A stretch of 58,415 nt of DNA from Microbacterium sp. MYb54 (GCF_002979515.1 NZ_PCPA01000021.1:1-58415); one strand, 5' to 3'. Numbered from the stretch's first letter, positions 7,228-15,974 are shown. A program made the numbers and translations. Notes: generated by a model not told the origin, from the letters alone.

Positions 7228-8277
7228 GTGCACGGTGAATTCAAGGTCCCAGGTGGAAAGCTCGTCGTCGTCGACCTCGAGATCGAAGGCGACCGGATCT
7301 CCCGCTTCCGCCTCGCCGGAGACTTCTTCCTCGAGCCGGACTCGGCGCTGGACGACATCAACGCCGCGGTGAACGGGCTGCCGGTGGAGTCGGATGCGAC
7401 GGCGATCGCATCCGCCGTCCGCGAGGCGCTGCCCGATGGCGCTCAGCTGCTCGGCTTCACTCCCGAAGCGGTCGGCACCGCTGTGCGCCGCGCGCTCGTC
7501 ACGGCGCCGGGGTGGCGTGACTTCGACTGGGAGATCGTGCACGAGAAGGCCGTCTCGCCCCGCATGAACCTCGCCCTCGACGAGGTGCTCACCGCCCGTG
7601 TGGGCGAAGGGCGCCGCCGACCCACCCTGCGCATCTGGGAGTGGGACCAGTCGGCCGTGGTGATCGGCTCGTTCCAGTCGTATCGCAACGAGGTCGATCC
7701 CGATGGTGCGGCGAAGCACGGATTCGACGTCGTCCGCCGCATCTCCGGCGGCGGCGCGATGCTCATGGCAGCAGGGCAGATCATCACCTACTCGCTGTAC
7801 GTGCCGGCGTCGCTCGTGGCCGGAATGACCTTCGCCGACTCCTACGCCTTCCTCGACGACTGGGTGCTGCAGGCGCTGCGCTCCCTCGGCATCGACGCGG
7901 TCTACCAGCCGCTCAACGACATCGCGAGCCCGACCGGCAAGATCGGCGGCGCCGCGCAGAAGCGCCTCGCCAACGGGGGAGTGCTGCACCACGCGACCCT
8001 GTCGTACGACATCGATGGTCAGATGATGACCGAGGTGCTCCGCATCGGGCGGGAGAAGCTCAGCGACAAGGGCACCGCGTCCGCCGCCAAGCGCGTCGAC
8101 CCGCTGCGCAGCCAGACCGGACTCGAGCGCGCCGAGATCATCGAGCGCTTCAAAGACACCTTCCGTTCGCTGACCGACGCCGAGATCGGGTCGATCTCGG
8201 CAGACGAGTATGCCGACGCCGAGGCGCTCGTGGAATCGAAGTTCGCCACCGAGGCGTGGCTGCATCGGGTGCCGTGA
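7228..8277 (+). CDS. Lipoate--protein ligase with accessory domain at the N terminus
   Basis: A 349-residue enzyme that would adenylate lipoate and transfer it to lipoyl domains of 2-oxoacid dehydrogenases or GcvH. Residues 1-90 (MHGEFKVPGGKLVVVDLEIE, GDFFLEPD) match the small accessory domain that sits at the C terminus of E. coli LplA. Residues 95-349 are the catalytic LplA/LipB/BirA fold, with MNLALDEVL near 112, the RRISGGGAML lipoate-binding loop near 171, and the KIGGAAQKR lysine region near 238. The domain order is therefore swapped relative to E. coli LplA and resembles an LplB-LplA fusion. GTG 7228 is supported by the VPGGKLV start of the accessory domain. It overlaps the methyltransferase gene by 4 nt. 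Confidence 0.88.
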   Translation: MHGEFKVPGGKLVVVDLEIEGDRISRFRLAGDFFLEPDSALDDINAAVNGLPVESDATAIASAVREALPDGAQLLGFTPEAVGTAVRRALVTAPGWRDFDWEIVHEKAVSPRMNLALDEVLTARVGEGRRRPTLRIWEWDQSAVVIGSFQSYRNEVDPDGAAKHGFDVVRRISGGGAMLMAAGQIITYSLYVPASLVAGMTFADSYAFLDDWVLQALRSLGIDAVYQPLNDIASPTGKIGGAAQKRLANGGVLHHATLSYDIDGQMMTEVLRIGREKLSDKGTASAAKRVDPLRSQTGLERAEIIERFKDTFRSLTDAEIGSISADEYADAEALVESKFATEAWLHRVP

Positions 8278-9338
8278 CGGCGCTGGAACCTGACCTCCCC
8301 ACGGCGGCGGACGCCGTGGCGGACACTCCGGACGACGTGTCGGACACCGCGTCCGTGATCGCGCCGGTCGTGCCCGAGCCGGTCGTTCCCGATCCTGTTG
8401 TGCCGGGTGCGGTGTCGATCGTCGAGGGCGACAACCTCGCCGTCGCCGCGACCCTGCCCTCCGGGTCGTTCACGCTCGTGTACCTCGACCCGCCGTTCAA
8501 CACGGGCCGCACGCAGGAGCGACAGGTGGTCACCGCTCGGCGGATGGTCACAACTCAGGAGGAAGTCCCGGATCCGGACGCTCCGGCCTCCGAAACGGGG
8601 GATGCGGCTCCGGTCGTCCTGAGTTCCGCACCGGGGGAGGCTGAGCCCGAGACCGAGGTGCGGCACGGATTCCACGGCCACGCGTACGAGCGCGTGCGCG
8701 GGATGCTGCGCGCCTACGACGACCGCTTCGACGACTACGGCGCGTTCCTGATGCCGCGGCTCGAGGAAGCCTGGCGACTGCTGGCGGATGACGGCACCCT
8801 GTACCTGCACCTCGACTACCGGGAGGCGCACTACGCGAAGGTCATGCTCGATGCGGTGTTCGGGCGGGACTGCTTCCTCAACGAGCTCATCTGGGCGTAC
8901 GACTACGGCGCCAAGTCGCGCAGCCGGTGGCCCACGAAGCACGACACGATCCTGGTCTACGTGAAGAACCCGCGGGAGTACGTCTTCAACTCCGACGAGG
9001 TCGACCGCGAGCCCTACATGGCGCCGGGGTTGGTCACGGCCGAGAAGGCCGCGCGCGGAAAGCTCCCCACCGACGTCTGGTGGCACACGATCGTGCCCAC
9101 GACCGGGCGCGAGAAGACCGGCTACCCCACGCAGAAGCCGGAGGGGATCCTGCGGCGTATCGTCACGGCTTCGAGCCGTCCGGGCGACCGGGTGCTCGAC
9201 CTGTTCGCGGGCAGCGGCACGACGGGAGCCGTGGCCTCGGCGCTCGGCCGCGACGCGGTGCTGGTCGACGACAACCCCGAGGCGGTCCGGATCATGAAGA
9301 CGCGGATGCCGCACGCCGAGGTGAAGACGCTCGACTGA
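8274..9338 (+). CDS. Orphan site-specific DNA methyltransferase (N4/N6 amino type, beta class)
   Basis: A 354-residue methyltransferase. Catalytic motif IV is LDPPFNTGR at residues 71-79, and the SAM-binding motif I is DLFAGSGTTG near residue 308. Catalytic before SAM-binding order defines the beta group of amino-methyltransferases. TGYPTQKPEGILRRIV near 282 is the motif X region. Residues 1-48 are a Pro/Val/Ala-rich leader (VVPEPVVPDPVVPG), and an acidic low-complexity insert lies between about 88 and 135. The start GTG 8274 overlaps the lipoate ligase stop; GTG 8412 is an alternative that would drop the leader. No restriction endonuclease gene is adjacent, so it is probably a solitary epigenetic or housekeeping methylase. 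Target sequence cannot be deduced. Confidence 0.88.
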   Translation: MTALEPDLPTAADAVADTPDDVSDTASVIAPVVPEPVVPDPVVPGAVSIVEGDNLAVAATLPSGSFTLVYLDPPFNTGRTQERQVVTARRMVTTQEEVPDPDAPASETGDAAPVVLSSAPGEAEPETEVRHGFHGHAYERVRGMLRAYDDRFDDYGAFLMPRLEEAWRLLADDGTLYLHLDYREAHYAKVMLDAVFGRDCFLNELIWAYDYGAKSRSRWPTKHDTILVYVKNPREYVFNSDEVDREPYMAPGLVTAEKAARGKLPTDVWWHTIVPTTGREKTGYPTQKPEGILRRIVTASSRPGDRVLDLFAGSGTTGAVASALGRDAVLVDDNPEAVRIMKTRMPHAEVKTLD

Positions 9339-9359
9339 ACCGAGTGGTCGGGCTCGTCG

Positions 9360-9929
9360 TCACACGGGCCGTAGCAGCACCAGGAACTGCTCGATCTCGG
9401 CCGCCATGTCGAGCGTCGGGTCGAGCATCCATGCCGCCTGGAGCCCGTCGGCCAGGGCGTGCAGGGTGCGCACGACCCAGGCGGGGTCGAGGTCGGAGCG
9501 GATGCGGCCCTCGCGCTGATCTTCCGCGAGCTGGGCGACGGAGAAGCCCTCGACGCGTGCGGTGCGTTCGCGGAAGTAGGTGTGCGCGGGGTGCGAGGGG
9601 TCTCCCGCCTCGGCGGCCAGCTGAGCGTAGAGCTGCACGAGCCCGGGGACGGAGGCGTTGTGGCGCATGACCGCGAGGAAGGCGGTGGCGGCATCCGTTC
9701 CGGCGTACTGCTGCTCGTCGCGGTCGTCTCTGGCACGCAGGATCGCGACGAACAGCTCTTCTTTGGAGCCGAAGTAGTGCAGGAGTCCTGCGGGGCTGAG
9801 GCCGGCGGCATCCGCGATCTCACGCACCGAGGCCTTGCGGTATCCGTGTTCGGCCACGACGGCGAGGGCGGCTTCCAGGATCTCTTCGCGCTTCGCGACG
9901 CCCTTCGCGTATGCCCCTCGTGTCGCCAT
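9360..9929 (-). CDS. TetR/AcrR family transcriptional regulator
   Basis: A 189-residue regulator. The N-terminal HTH spans about residues 14-60: REEILEAALAVVAEHGYRKA, then VREIADAAGLSPAGLLHYF, the TetR signature. The C-terminal ligand domain (65-189) is helical and variable. It is divergent from the MFS/carboxylesterase/PAP2 operon starting at 10078. The 148-bp gap between them carries one near-perfect 23-bp inverted repeat and a second weaker copy. The regulator probably represses both directions and responds to the substrate of the transporter or esterase. Confidence 0.92.
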   Translation of the reverse strand: MATRGAYAKGVAKREEILEAALAVVAEHGYRKASVREIADAAGLSPAGLLHYFGSKEELFVAILRARDDRDEQQYAGTDAATAFLAVMRHNASVPGLVQLYAQLAAEAGDPSHPAHTYFRERTARVEGFSVAQLAEDQREGRIRSDLDPAWVVRTLHALADGLQAAWMLDPTLDMAAEIEQFLVLLRPV

Positions 9930-9961
9930 CGCTCCAGGGTAACCGTCACGGCGAGATCACA

Positions 9962-9984
9962 AAAACCAAACAACGTTCGTGAAT
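9962..9984. promoter_or_regulatory. Second, weaker TetR operator-like site
   Basis: Aligned to the 23-bp site at 10026-10048 this stretch matches 15 of 23 bases, including ACC near the left end and CGTT in the right arm. It lies nearer the tetR start, so it may serve autoregulation. Confidence 0.4.
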
Positions 9985-10025
9985 GGCTTGCGGGGGTGGC
10001 GTCCGATCTGTCACGATGTCGGATG

Positions 10026-10048
10026 AATACCGAACGGCGTTTGGTATT
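10026..10048. promoter_or_regulatory. TetR operator (11-1-11 inverted repeat)
   Basis: The left arm AATACCGAACG and the right arm CGTTTGGTATT are separated by one G and differ by a single mismatch. It sits 29 bp before the MFS start codon and is the obvious operator for the divergent TetR gene. Confidence 0.7.
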
Positions 10049-10077
10049 AACCCGAAACCGCTCAACGAGGAGCCGAC

Positions 10078-11385
10078 ATGTCCGTGTCCCCGCTCGACCC
10101 CGCCGCCGAACTCGCCCCGACCGGCACGATTCGATCCGTGCCGCCCGAAGCGGGTGACCCTGCCGCGAGCCCGCCGGCGAATCGGCGTCTGCTGCCCAGC
10201 CTGCTGATCGCGTCACTCACTCTGTTCGCCACGTACGGCGGGCTCATCGCCATCCTGCTGCCCAGCCAGATCCTGATGATCGACGAGGCGAACAAGGTCG
10301 GCAACCTCGCCATCGTGACGACGATCTCCTTCGTCTTCACGCTGTTCGCTCAACCGATCGTCGGGGCGTTGAGCGACCGCACGCGCTCGCGCTTCGGGCG
10401 CCGCGTGCCGTGGATGGTGCTCGGCGCGGTCATCGGCGGCATCTTCCTGTTCGGTATGGGCTCGTTGACGGACATCCTCTGGATCACGGTGTTCTGGGTG
10501 GTCATCCAGGTGGCGCTGAACTTCTTCCAGGCGCCGCTCACCGCCATCACGGCCGACCGATTCCCCCGCTCGAAGCGAGGCGGCGCGAGCGCGATGATCG
10601 GCCTCGGCACCCAGCTGGGGATGACGGTCGGCATCATGCTCGCCGGTGCGTTCGCCGCGCAGATCGGCATCGGATACGGGATCTTCGGCGGCGCAGTGAT
10701 CGTGGCCGCGCTGCTGTTCGCGCTCGTGAACCGCGACTGGTCGTCGAAGCATGCCGCTGTCGACGCGTTCCGTTGGGGCGCATTCTTCAAGGGCTTCTGG
10801 ATCGACCCGCGTCGCCACCCGGACTTCGCGTGGGCGTTCGCCGCGCGGTTCCTGCTGATCCTCGGCTACTTCGTCGTCAGCGCCTACCAGCTGTACATGC
10901 TCACCGACTACATCGGCCTGCCTCTCGCTGAAGCCCAGGGTGCGGTGGTCACCCTGACGCTCGTGGCGTTCATACCGACGTTGATCGCGATCGCGCTCTC
11001 GGGCTGGTGGAGCGACAAGGTCGGTCGTCGCAAGGTCTTCATCTACGCCGCATCCGTCGTGATGGTGGCGGGGCTTGCGATGCCGCTGCTGCAGCCGAAC
11101 ATGACCGGCATGATCCTGATGAGCATCATCAACGGCGTCGGCTTCGGCCTCTACATGTCGGTGGATGCGGCGCTCATGACCGAGGTGCTGCCGAACGAAG
11201 GCGTCTCGGCCGGCAAGGATCTCGGCATCCTCAACGTCGCGACCAACGTGCCGCAGGCTCTGAGCCCCGCGATCGGCGGTGTCATCATCACGGCTCTCGG
11301 TGGCTACGCGATGCTGTTCGTCTTCGCGATCGTGTTCGTGATCCTCGCCGCCGTCGCGACCGCGCCGATCAAGGGAGTGCGCTGA
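10078..11385 (+). CDS. MFS transporter
   Basis: A 435-residue, 12-TM permease. After a hydrophilic 38-residue N-terminus, TM1 begins near LLIASLTLFATYGG. The cytoplasmic loop motif is GALSDRTRSRFGRRVPW near residue 97, and the second-half equivalent is GWWSDKVGRRKVF near 307. The RSRFGRRVPW form is typical of MFS proteins related to the glycoside/sugar GPH-like group. ATG 10078 follows a GAGGAG-type ribosome site. It is followed with a 4-nt TGATG overlap or a 29-nt gap by a carboxylesterase, so it may import an ester or glycoside that the esterase hydrolyses. Probably controlled by the divergent TetR. Confidence 0.88.
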   Translation: MSVSPLDPAAELAPTGTIRSVPPEAGDPAASPPANRRLLPSLLIASLTLFATYGGLIAILLPSQILMIDEANKVGNLAIVTTISFVFTLFAQPIVGALSDRTRSRFGRRVPWMVLGAVIGGIFLFGMGSLTDILWITVFWVVIQVALNFFQAPLTAITADRFPRSKRGGASAMIGLGTQLGMTVGIMLAGAFAAQIGIGYGIFGGAVIVAALLFALVNRDWSSKHAAVDAFRWGAFFKGFWIDPRRHPDFAWAFAARFLLILGYFVVSAYQLYMLTDYIGLPLAEAQGAVVTLTLVAFIPTLIAIALSGWWSDKVGRRKVFIYAASVVMVAGLAMPLLQPNMTGMILMSIINGVGFGLYMSVDAALMTEVLPNEGVSAGKDLGILNVATNVPQALSPAIGGVIITALGGYAMLFVFAIVFVILAAVATAPIKGVR

Positions 11386-11414
11386 TGACCAGGAACGACC
11401 AGGAGAATGCTGTG

Positions 11415-12926
11415 ATGACCGATACCGACTTCGAGACGACCGCCGACTTCGTCGAGGTGGCAACCGCCGCAGGACGGGTGCGTGGACGCTGGCGTCCGAC
11501 CACGGGAGGGCGCGGGAATCCGCGGTCGGCGGGGTTCCTCGGCATCCCGTTCGCGGAGGCGCCGATCGGCGAGCTGCGCTTCCAAGCGCCCGTGCCCAAG
11601 CGTCCGTGGGAGGGGGTGCGTGACGCGCTCGAGTTCGCGGCCACCGCGCAGCGCGGCGACCCGGGCGTGACGCTCATCCCCGAGCCGAGCGTCGAGGGCG
11701 ACTCCACGCTCAACGTGAACGTCTTCACCCCGAACCCGACCCGTGCTGAGCAGGGGGCAGGACTCCCGGTGCTCGTCTGGATCCACGGCGGCGGATACTT
11801 CGCCGGCTCGCCCGCGAGCCCCTGGTACGACGGCCGCAACTTCAACCGCGACGGCGTCGTCACCGTGTCGCTGTCGTACCGCCTCGGCTTCGACGGCTTC
11901 GGCTGGATCGAGGATGCGCCCTCGAACCGCGGCGTGCGCGACTGGCTGCTCGCGCTCGAGTGGGTGCAGCAGAACATCGCGGAGTTCGGCGGGGACCCGT
12001 CGCGGGTCACGATCGCCGGGCAGTCCGCCGGTGGAGGCGCTGTGATGACGCTGCTCGGCATGGAGAAGGCGCAGCACCTGTTCCAGGGTGTGTATGCGAT
12101 CTCCGGTGCGCTCGCCGATGTCGCCCCGGCGCGTGCCGAGGCGTCCGGTCGCGGACTCGCTGCGGCCGCGGGGGTCGAGCCGACCGTCGCCGGGTTCTCG
12201 ACGCTGTCCGAGGAGCGCATCCTCGAGCTGCAGAAGAAGGCGACAGAGCTCGGGCCCGATTCGCTCGGGAGCGTGGTCGAAGAGGGGCTGCCGCTCGGAC
12301 CGACGATCGACGGCGACCTGCTGCCGCGCTCGACGCGCGAGGCGCTCAGGGCCGGTGTGGGCGCCGACAAGCCGCTGGTGCTCGGCGCGACCGACGACGA
12401 GTTCACGATGGCGTTCTCGGACGCGGCGAAGAAGCTCCGCTGGGTGCCGAGGTCGCTCCTGCTGAACAAGCTCGGTCTGCCGAAGAGCGTGCGCCGGGAG
12501 TATCTCGCCGCCAACGCCGACCTCACAGGGCTGGGCAACGCACGCGTGGCCGGTCGGCTGCTGACCGACCGGATGTTCCGCTCGGCGCTGCTGAAGATCG
12601 TCGCCGACCGCGGCACCGCCCCCACCTGGCTGTACCGGTTCTCGTGGCCGTCGGGACACTTCGGATTCGCCGAGCACTGCCTCGACGTGCCGTTCTTCTT
12701 CGACTGCCTCGACGGTCCTGCGATGGAGCCGCTCGCCGGCCCGAACCCGCCGCAGGAGCTGGCCGACGAGGTGCACGGAGCTGCTGTGGCGTTCATCGCG
12801 GGCGGTGACCCCGGGTGGCCGCGCCATCAGGGGGCGAAGGGCATCGCCCGGGTCTACGACGTGCCGACGCGTGACGTCGCCGACGCCTATGCCTCGGTGC
12901 GTCCGCTGCTGGGAACGTCATCGTGA
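11415..12926 (+). CDS. Type B carboxylesterase
   Basis: A 503-residue alpha/beta hydrolase of the carboxylesterase/para-nitrobenzyl esterase family. Motifs: FLGIPFAEAPIGELRF near residue 40, the oxyanion hole WIHGGGYFAG near 120, the nucleophile elbow GQSAGGGAV near 202, and a C-terminal histidine in FGFAEHCLDVPFFF near 420. The family glutamate lies in the VLGATDDEF region. No signal peptide, so cytoplasmic. ATG 11415 is preceded by AGGAG at 11401; ATG 11385, inside the MFS stop, is also possible and has its own AAGGGAG. Its pairing with an MFS permease suggests hydrolysis of an imported ester. Confidence 0.88.
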   Translation: MTDTDFETTADFVEVATAAGRVRGRWRPTTGGRGNPRSAGFLGIPFAEAPIGELRFQAPVPKRPWEGVRDALEFAATAQRGDPGVTLIPEPSVEGDSTLNVNVFTPNPTRAEQGAGLPVLVWIHGGGYFAGSPASPWYDGRNFNRDGVVTVSLSYRLGFDGFGWIEDAPSNRGVRDWLLALEWVQQNIAEFGGDPSRVTIAGQSAGGGAVMTLLGMEKAQHLFQGVYAISGALADVAPARAEASGRGLAAAAGVEPTVAGFSTLSEERILELQKKATELGPDSLGSVVEEGLPLGPTIDGDLLPRSTREALRAGVGADKPLVLGATDDEFTMAFSDAAKKLRWVPRSLLLNKLGLPKSVRREYLAANADLTGLGNARVAGRLLTDRMFRSALLKIVADRGTAPTWLYRFSWPSGHFGFAEHCLDVPFFFDCLDGPAMEPLAGPNPPQELADEVHGAAVAFIAGGDPGWPRHQGAKGIARVYDVPTRDVADAYASVRPLLGTSS

Positions 12927-13672
12927 CGACGGCTGTCGCGGTCGGGGACACCACCCGACCGGCAGCGATGCCACGCCCTCGGTGGATGCTGTGGACCGCG
13001 CTCGGGCTGCTCGCGGTGTTCGTGGCGCTCGCGATCGGCGTGCTCGCCGCGCCCGATGCGCCGTGGACGCAGGGCCTCGACGACCTGTGGCGCAGCGGCA
13101 TCGGGGTCGGGCCGGAGTCGACGCTGCCCGGCTTCGCGCTGGCGCAGATGTTCCAGAACCTCGGTCAGCTCCCCGGGGCTGTGCTCATGATGATCCTGCT
13201 CCCGCTCGTGCTGGTGCTGATCGGTCGTTGGCGTTCCGCGCTGTTCGTGATCGCGGTGCAGCTCTCAGGCCCTGGGCTCCTGTCGCAGCTCACGAAGAAC
13301 CTCGTCGACAGGCCGCGTCCGGCCGAAGACGTGGCGGGCGGACTCTTCGGCCCGCTCGTGCAGGTCGACCACGGTTCGTTCCCATCCGGGCATTCGGTGA
13401 GCATGGCGGCGATCATCATCACGGTGCTCGCGCTGATCCCGGCGTCCGCGGTCTGGGTGCGTCGCGTCTGGATCGTGCTCGGGGTGCTCCTGGCCGTCGG
13501 CATGGTGTGGCAGCGCACGCTCATCAACGCGCACTGGTTCACCGACACGTGCGCCGGACTGATCGGTGGTGCTGCGGTGGCCGTGCTGCTGTGGTGGGCG
13601 TTCCTGCCCTGGCTGCGCCGCGATCAGGAGCGCCGCGTGTGGTTCCTGCGGAAGGCGGATGCCGCGGGCTGA
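12923..13672 (+). CDS. PAP2-family phosphatase, membrane-bound
   Basis: A 249-residue integral membrane phosphatase with about 5-6 hydrophobic segments. The three acid-phosphatase motifs are visible: KNLVDRPRP near residue 126, PSGH near 152, and RTLINAHWFTD near 193. Together these hold the catalytic histidines. Likely substrates are lipid phosphates such as phosphatidate or undecaprenyl pyrophosphate. The GTG start overlaps the carboxylesterase stop by 4 nt. It ends the TetR-controlled operon, followed by a hairpin. Confidence 0.9.
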   Translation: MTTAVAVGDTTRPAAMPRPRWMLWTALGLLAVFVALAIGVLAAPDAPWTQGLDDLWRSGIGVGPESTLPGFALAQMFQNLGQLPGAVLMMILLPLVLVLIGRWRSALFVIAVQLSGPGLLSQLTKNLVDRPRPAEDVAGGLFGPLVQVDHGSFPSGHSVSMAAIIITVLALIPASAVWVRRVWIVLGVLLAVGMVWQRTLINAHWFTDTCAGLIGGAAVAVLLWWAFLPWLRRDQERRVWFLRKADAAG

Positions 13673-13690
13673 GGTCTGGGCACGATATCG

Positions 13691-13726
13691 AGAACGCCGG
13701 GAGCTCTCAGGGGCTCCCGGCGTTCT
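13691..13726. terminator. Bidirectional hairpin terminator
   Basis: A perfect 14-bp stem (AGAACGCCGGGAGC with GCTCCCGGCGTTCT) and 8-nt loop lie between the convergent PAP2 and DUF3237 genes, so it can end transcription from both sides. Confidence 0.85.
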
Positions 13727-13738
13727 TCGCATCCGGAG

Positions 13739-14215
13739 TCAGCCCACGCGATGGGCGCGGTAGTGCACCGCGTTCGCCTGGCGCTGCGCGACCGCGATGA
13801 AGAGGCTGCGCTGGAGATCGGCGAGCGCAGGTGCAGCGGTCTCGACCTGCACGGTCGTGCGGAAGCAGTACGAGCGGGGATCGACGTCTTCTCCGCGGCC
13901 CAGTCTCTCCAGCACCTCCGGCGACCCGGTGCGCAGTCCCTTCGCGTGCAGCAGCAGGAGGTCGCCGGATGCGGTGCGCGCCGAATAGCGGCCGTCGATC
14001 TCGATCGTGCCGTCGGGGCGGACGAGCTGCCAGTCGGCGCCGCCGGGAAGGATCTCGGCCTCGACGGTGCCGGTGATGCGGCCGCCGAGGATCGGGACCA
14101 CGCGGCGATGCCCGGCACTGGTGGCGCCGTGGTCCTCCAGCACACCGAGGTCGACGGAGACGTCGAAGGCGGCCTCGAGCGTCGGGGCGGGCAGCAGATC
14201 GTGCAGGGTGTTCAC
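13739..14215 (-). CDS. DUF3237 (UPF0311) domain protein
   Basis: A 158-residue protein of the DUF3237 family. Family features are the opening LEAAFDVSVDLG, RRVVPILGGRITGTVEAEILPGGADWQ near residues 37-63, DGTIEIDGRYSARTASGDLLLL near 68-89, and YCFRTTVQVET near 116-126. The function is unknown; members often sit with aromatic or flavin-dependent catabolic genes, as here. The GTG start (14215) overlaps the MarR stop by 4 nt, so it is the third gene of the monooxygenase-MarR-DUF3237 operon. Confidence 0.85.
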   Translation of the reverse strand: MNTLHDLLPAPTLEAAFDVSVDLGVLEDHGATSAGHRRVVPILGGRITGTVEAEILPGGADWQLVRPDGTIEIDGRYSARTASGDLLLLHAKGLRTGSPEVLERLGRGEDVDPRSYCFRTTVQVETAAPALADLQRSLFIAVAQRQANAVHYRAHRVG

Positions 14216-14688
14216 GGGGTGTCCTGACGGTTCGACGAAGTGGGGGCATCCGGCCCGGTGAGCGCGGCGCAGAGGCGTTCGAGTGCGGGGAGTGCGGCGT
14301 CGAGGGCAGCGCGATCCGCGTCGTCGAGTTCGCGGCTCACCCGTGCGACGAGGGCGGAGTTCACGGCATCGAAGCGGTCGAACAGGTCCAGCGCCCGGTC
14401 GGAGGCGCGCACCACGACTCGACGTCCGTCGGAAGGATCGGGGCCACGCTCGACCAGGCCATCCGCTTCCATCGAACTGAGCAGGTTGCTCACCGTCGGT
14501 CGGCTCAGGCGCAACTGCGCGGCGATCTCCGCCGGACCTCGGCTCGCACCCGCCGGAAGGGTGCGGAGGACATCGATCTGCGCCTCCGAGAGCTCGGGGA
14601 GACCGGCTTCCGCCCGCGTCGCGGCCAGCAGTGCGCGACGCAGCGGAGAGATGACGGCGGCGAGTCTGGCGGCGTCCAGCCCGGTCAT
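14212..14688 (-). CDS. MarR family transcriptional regulator
   Basis: A 158-residue winged-helix protein. The HTH lies around residues 38-80 (IDVLRTLPAGASRGPAEIAAQ, then LSRPTVSNLLSSMEADGLV) and the wing at PDPSDGRRVVVRASD. It overlaps the monooxygenase stop and the DUF3237 start by 4 nt each. As the middle gene of the operon it is a good candidate to bind the perfect inverted repeat at 16014-16032 in front of the operon, giving autoregulation. Confidence 0.9.
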   Translation of the reverse strand: MTGLDAARLAAVISPLRRALLAATRAEAGLPELSEAQIDVLRTLPAGASRGPAEIAAQLRLSRPTVSNLLSSMEADGLVERGPDPSDGRRVVVRASDRALDLFDRFDAVNSALVARVSRELDDADRAALDAALPALERLCAALTGPDAPTSSNRQDTP

Positions 14689-15974
14689 CGGCGCGCCTGC
14701 GTCGGAGTCGACGAGCGAGCAGAGGGCGGGGTGAGCGACGGCCGGTCGTTGAGCAGCTCGGGCAGGAATCCGGCCGCGACCTTGTAGTCGGTCGCGATCC
14801 GTCGACGCTCGGCCAGGGGGATCACCTGCTCGATGTCGTCGAAGCCCTGCGGTGCGCGCTCGCGGGCGAGCTGCATCACCCGCTCGGGGCCGGTGGCCCT
14901 GGTCCCGGCGAGCAGCGCGGTCATCGCGGGGCGACGAGCGTCTTCATAGCGGGCGAGCGCCTCCTCGATGCCGGCGGCGGAGTCGTCGGAGGCGGCAAGG
15001 TGGAACGCCAGCGTGCGAGCGTCGAGGATCGCCTGCGAGCCGCCGTTCGACCCGTTCGGGTACATCGCGTGCGCGGCGTCGCCGAGCAGGGTGGTGCGCC
15101 CGTGGGTCCACTGCGGGAGGGGATCGCGGTCGACCATCGGATACTCGAGGATCTCTTCGGCACGCGCGATCGCAGCGGGGATGTCGAGCCAGTCGAAGCT
15201 CCACTCGCGGAACAGCTCGGCGATCGGCGCCGGGTCGACGGCGCGGTTCCAGTCCGCGTCGCCGGTGCCGCCGACGCGGCGCTCGGCGATGAAGTTCACG
15301 AGCATGTCACCCGCGGCATCCCTCTCGCTCAGGGGGTAGGCGACGAACTTCTGCTCGCCGTCGCCGGCCATGATCATGGTGCGGCTGTCGAGGAATGCGG
15401 GAATGCGGGTGATGCCGCGCCACAGCGTCAGACCGCTCCAGGGCGGTGCGCCCTCGGCGGGGTAGCTCAGGGCTCGGAGTGCCGAATGGATGCCATCGGC
15501 GCCGATGATCACGTCTGCGGTCTCTTCGACCTCGCCGTCGTCGGTCGCGAAGCGCGCGGTCTCGGTGCCGTCGGCGTTCGATGCCGTGGCGATCAGGCGG
15601 TGGCCGAGGCGGATCGGCTCGGCGAGGCGGGCTTCGGCGAGGTCGCGCAGGGCGAGCTGGAGACGGCCCCGGTGCACGGAGAGCTGCGGCCAGTGGTAGC
15701 CGGCGGCGAGGCCGCGCGGCTCGCTCCAGATCTCCTGGCCGCGGCGGCTGAAGTAGCTGAGTGTCGTGGGAGTGACGCCTTCGGCGGCGATCGCGTCGGC
15801 GACACCGAGTTCGGTGAGCTCGCGCATCGCGTGGGGGAGGAGGTTGATGCCGACGCCGAGCCCGCGGATGGTGCTGCTGCGTTCGAACACGGTCACGTCG
15901 CGCAACCCCGCCTCGTGCAGGCTGATCGCGGTGGCGAGTCCGCCGATGCCTGCGCCGACGATGATGATCCTCAT
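14685..15974 (-). CDS. FAD-dependent monooxygenase, PhzS-like
   Basis: A 429-residue group A flavin hydroxylase. The N-terminal dinucleotide-binding motif is IIVGAGIGGLATAISLHEAG at residues 3-22. RGLGVGINLLPHAMRELTELG follows, then DVIIGADGIHSALR near 157 (the DG motif), and the second FAD motif TTLLGDAAHAMYPNGSNG near 292. The block LEYPMVDRDPLPQWTHGRTTLLGDAAH closely parallels PhzS, the phenazine monooxygenase of Pseudomonas. No other phenazine genes are here, so the substrate is probably another aromatic or heteroaromatic. ATG 15974 has GGAGAG upstream; a 17-residue extension is possible but unsupported. First gene of a three-gene operon. Confidence 0.88.
   Translation of the reverse strand: MRIIIVGAGIGGLATAISLHEAGLRDVTVFERSSTIRGLGVGINLLPHAMRELTELGVADAIAAEGVTPTTLSYFSRRGQEIWSEPRGLAAGYHWPQLSVHRGRLQLALRDLAEARLAEPIRLGHRLIATASNADGTETARFATDDGEVEETADVIIGADGIHSALRALSYPAEGAPPWSGLTLWRGITRIPAFLDSRTMIMAGDGEQKFVAYPLSERDAAGDMLVNFIAERRVGGTGDADWNRAVDPAPIAELFREWSFDWLDIPAAIARAEEILEYPMVDRDPLPQWTHGRTTLLGDAAHAMYPNGSNGGSQAILDARTLAFHLAASDDSAAGIEEALARYEDARRPAMTALLAGTRATGPERVMQLARERAPQGFDDIEQVIPLAERRRIATDYKVAAGFLPELLNDRPSLTPPSARSSTPTQARR

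Noticed and set aside
14685..15974. Phenazine biosynthesis
   Set aside because: Only a PhzS-like enzyme is present; no phzA-G core genes occur in the window.
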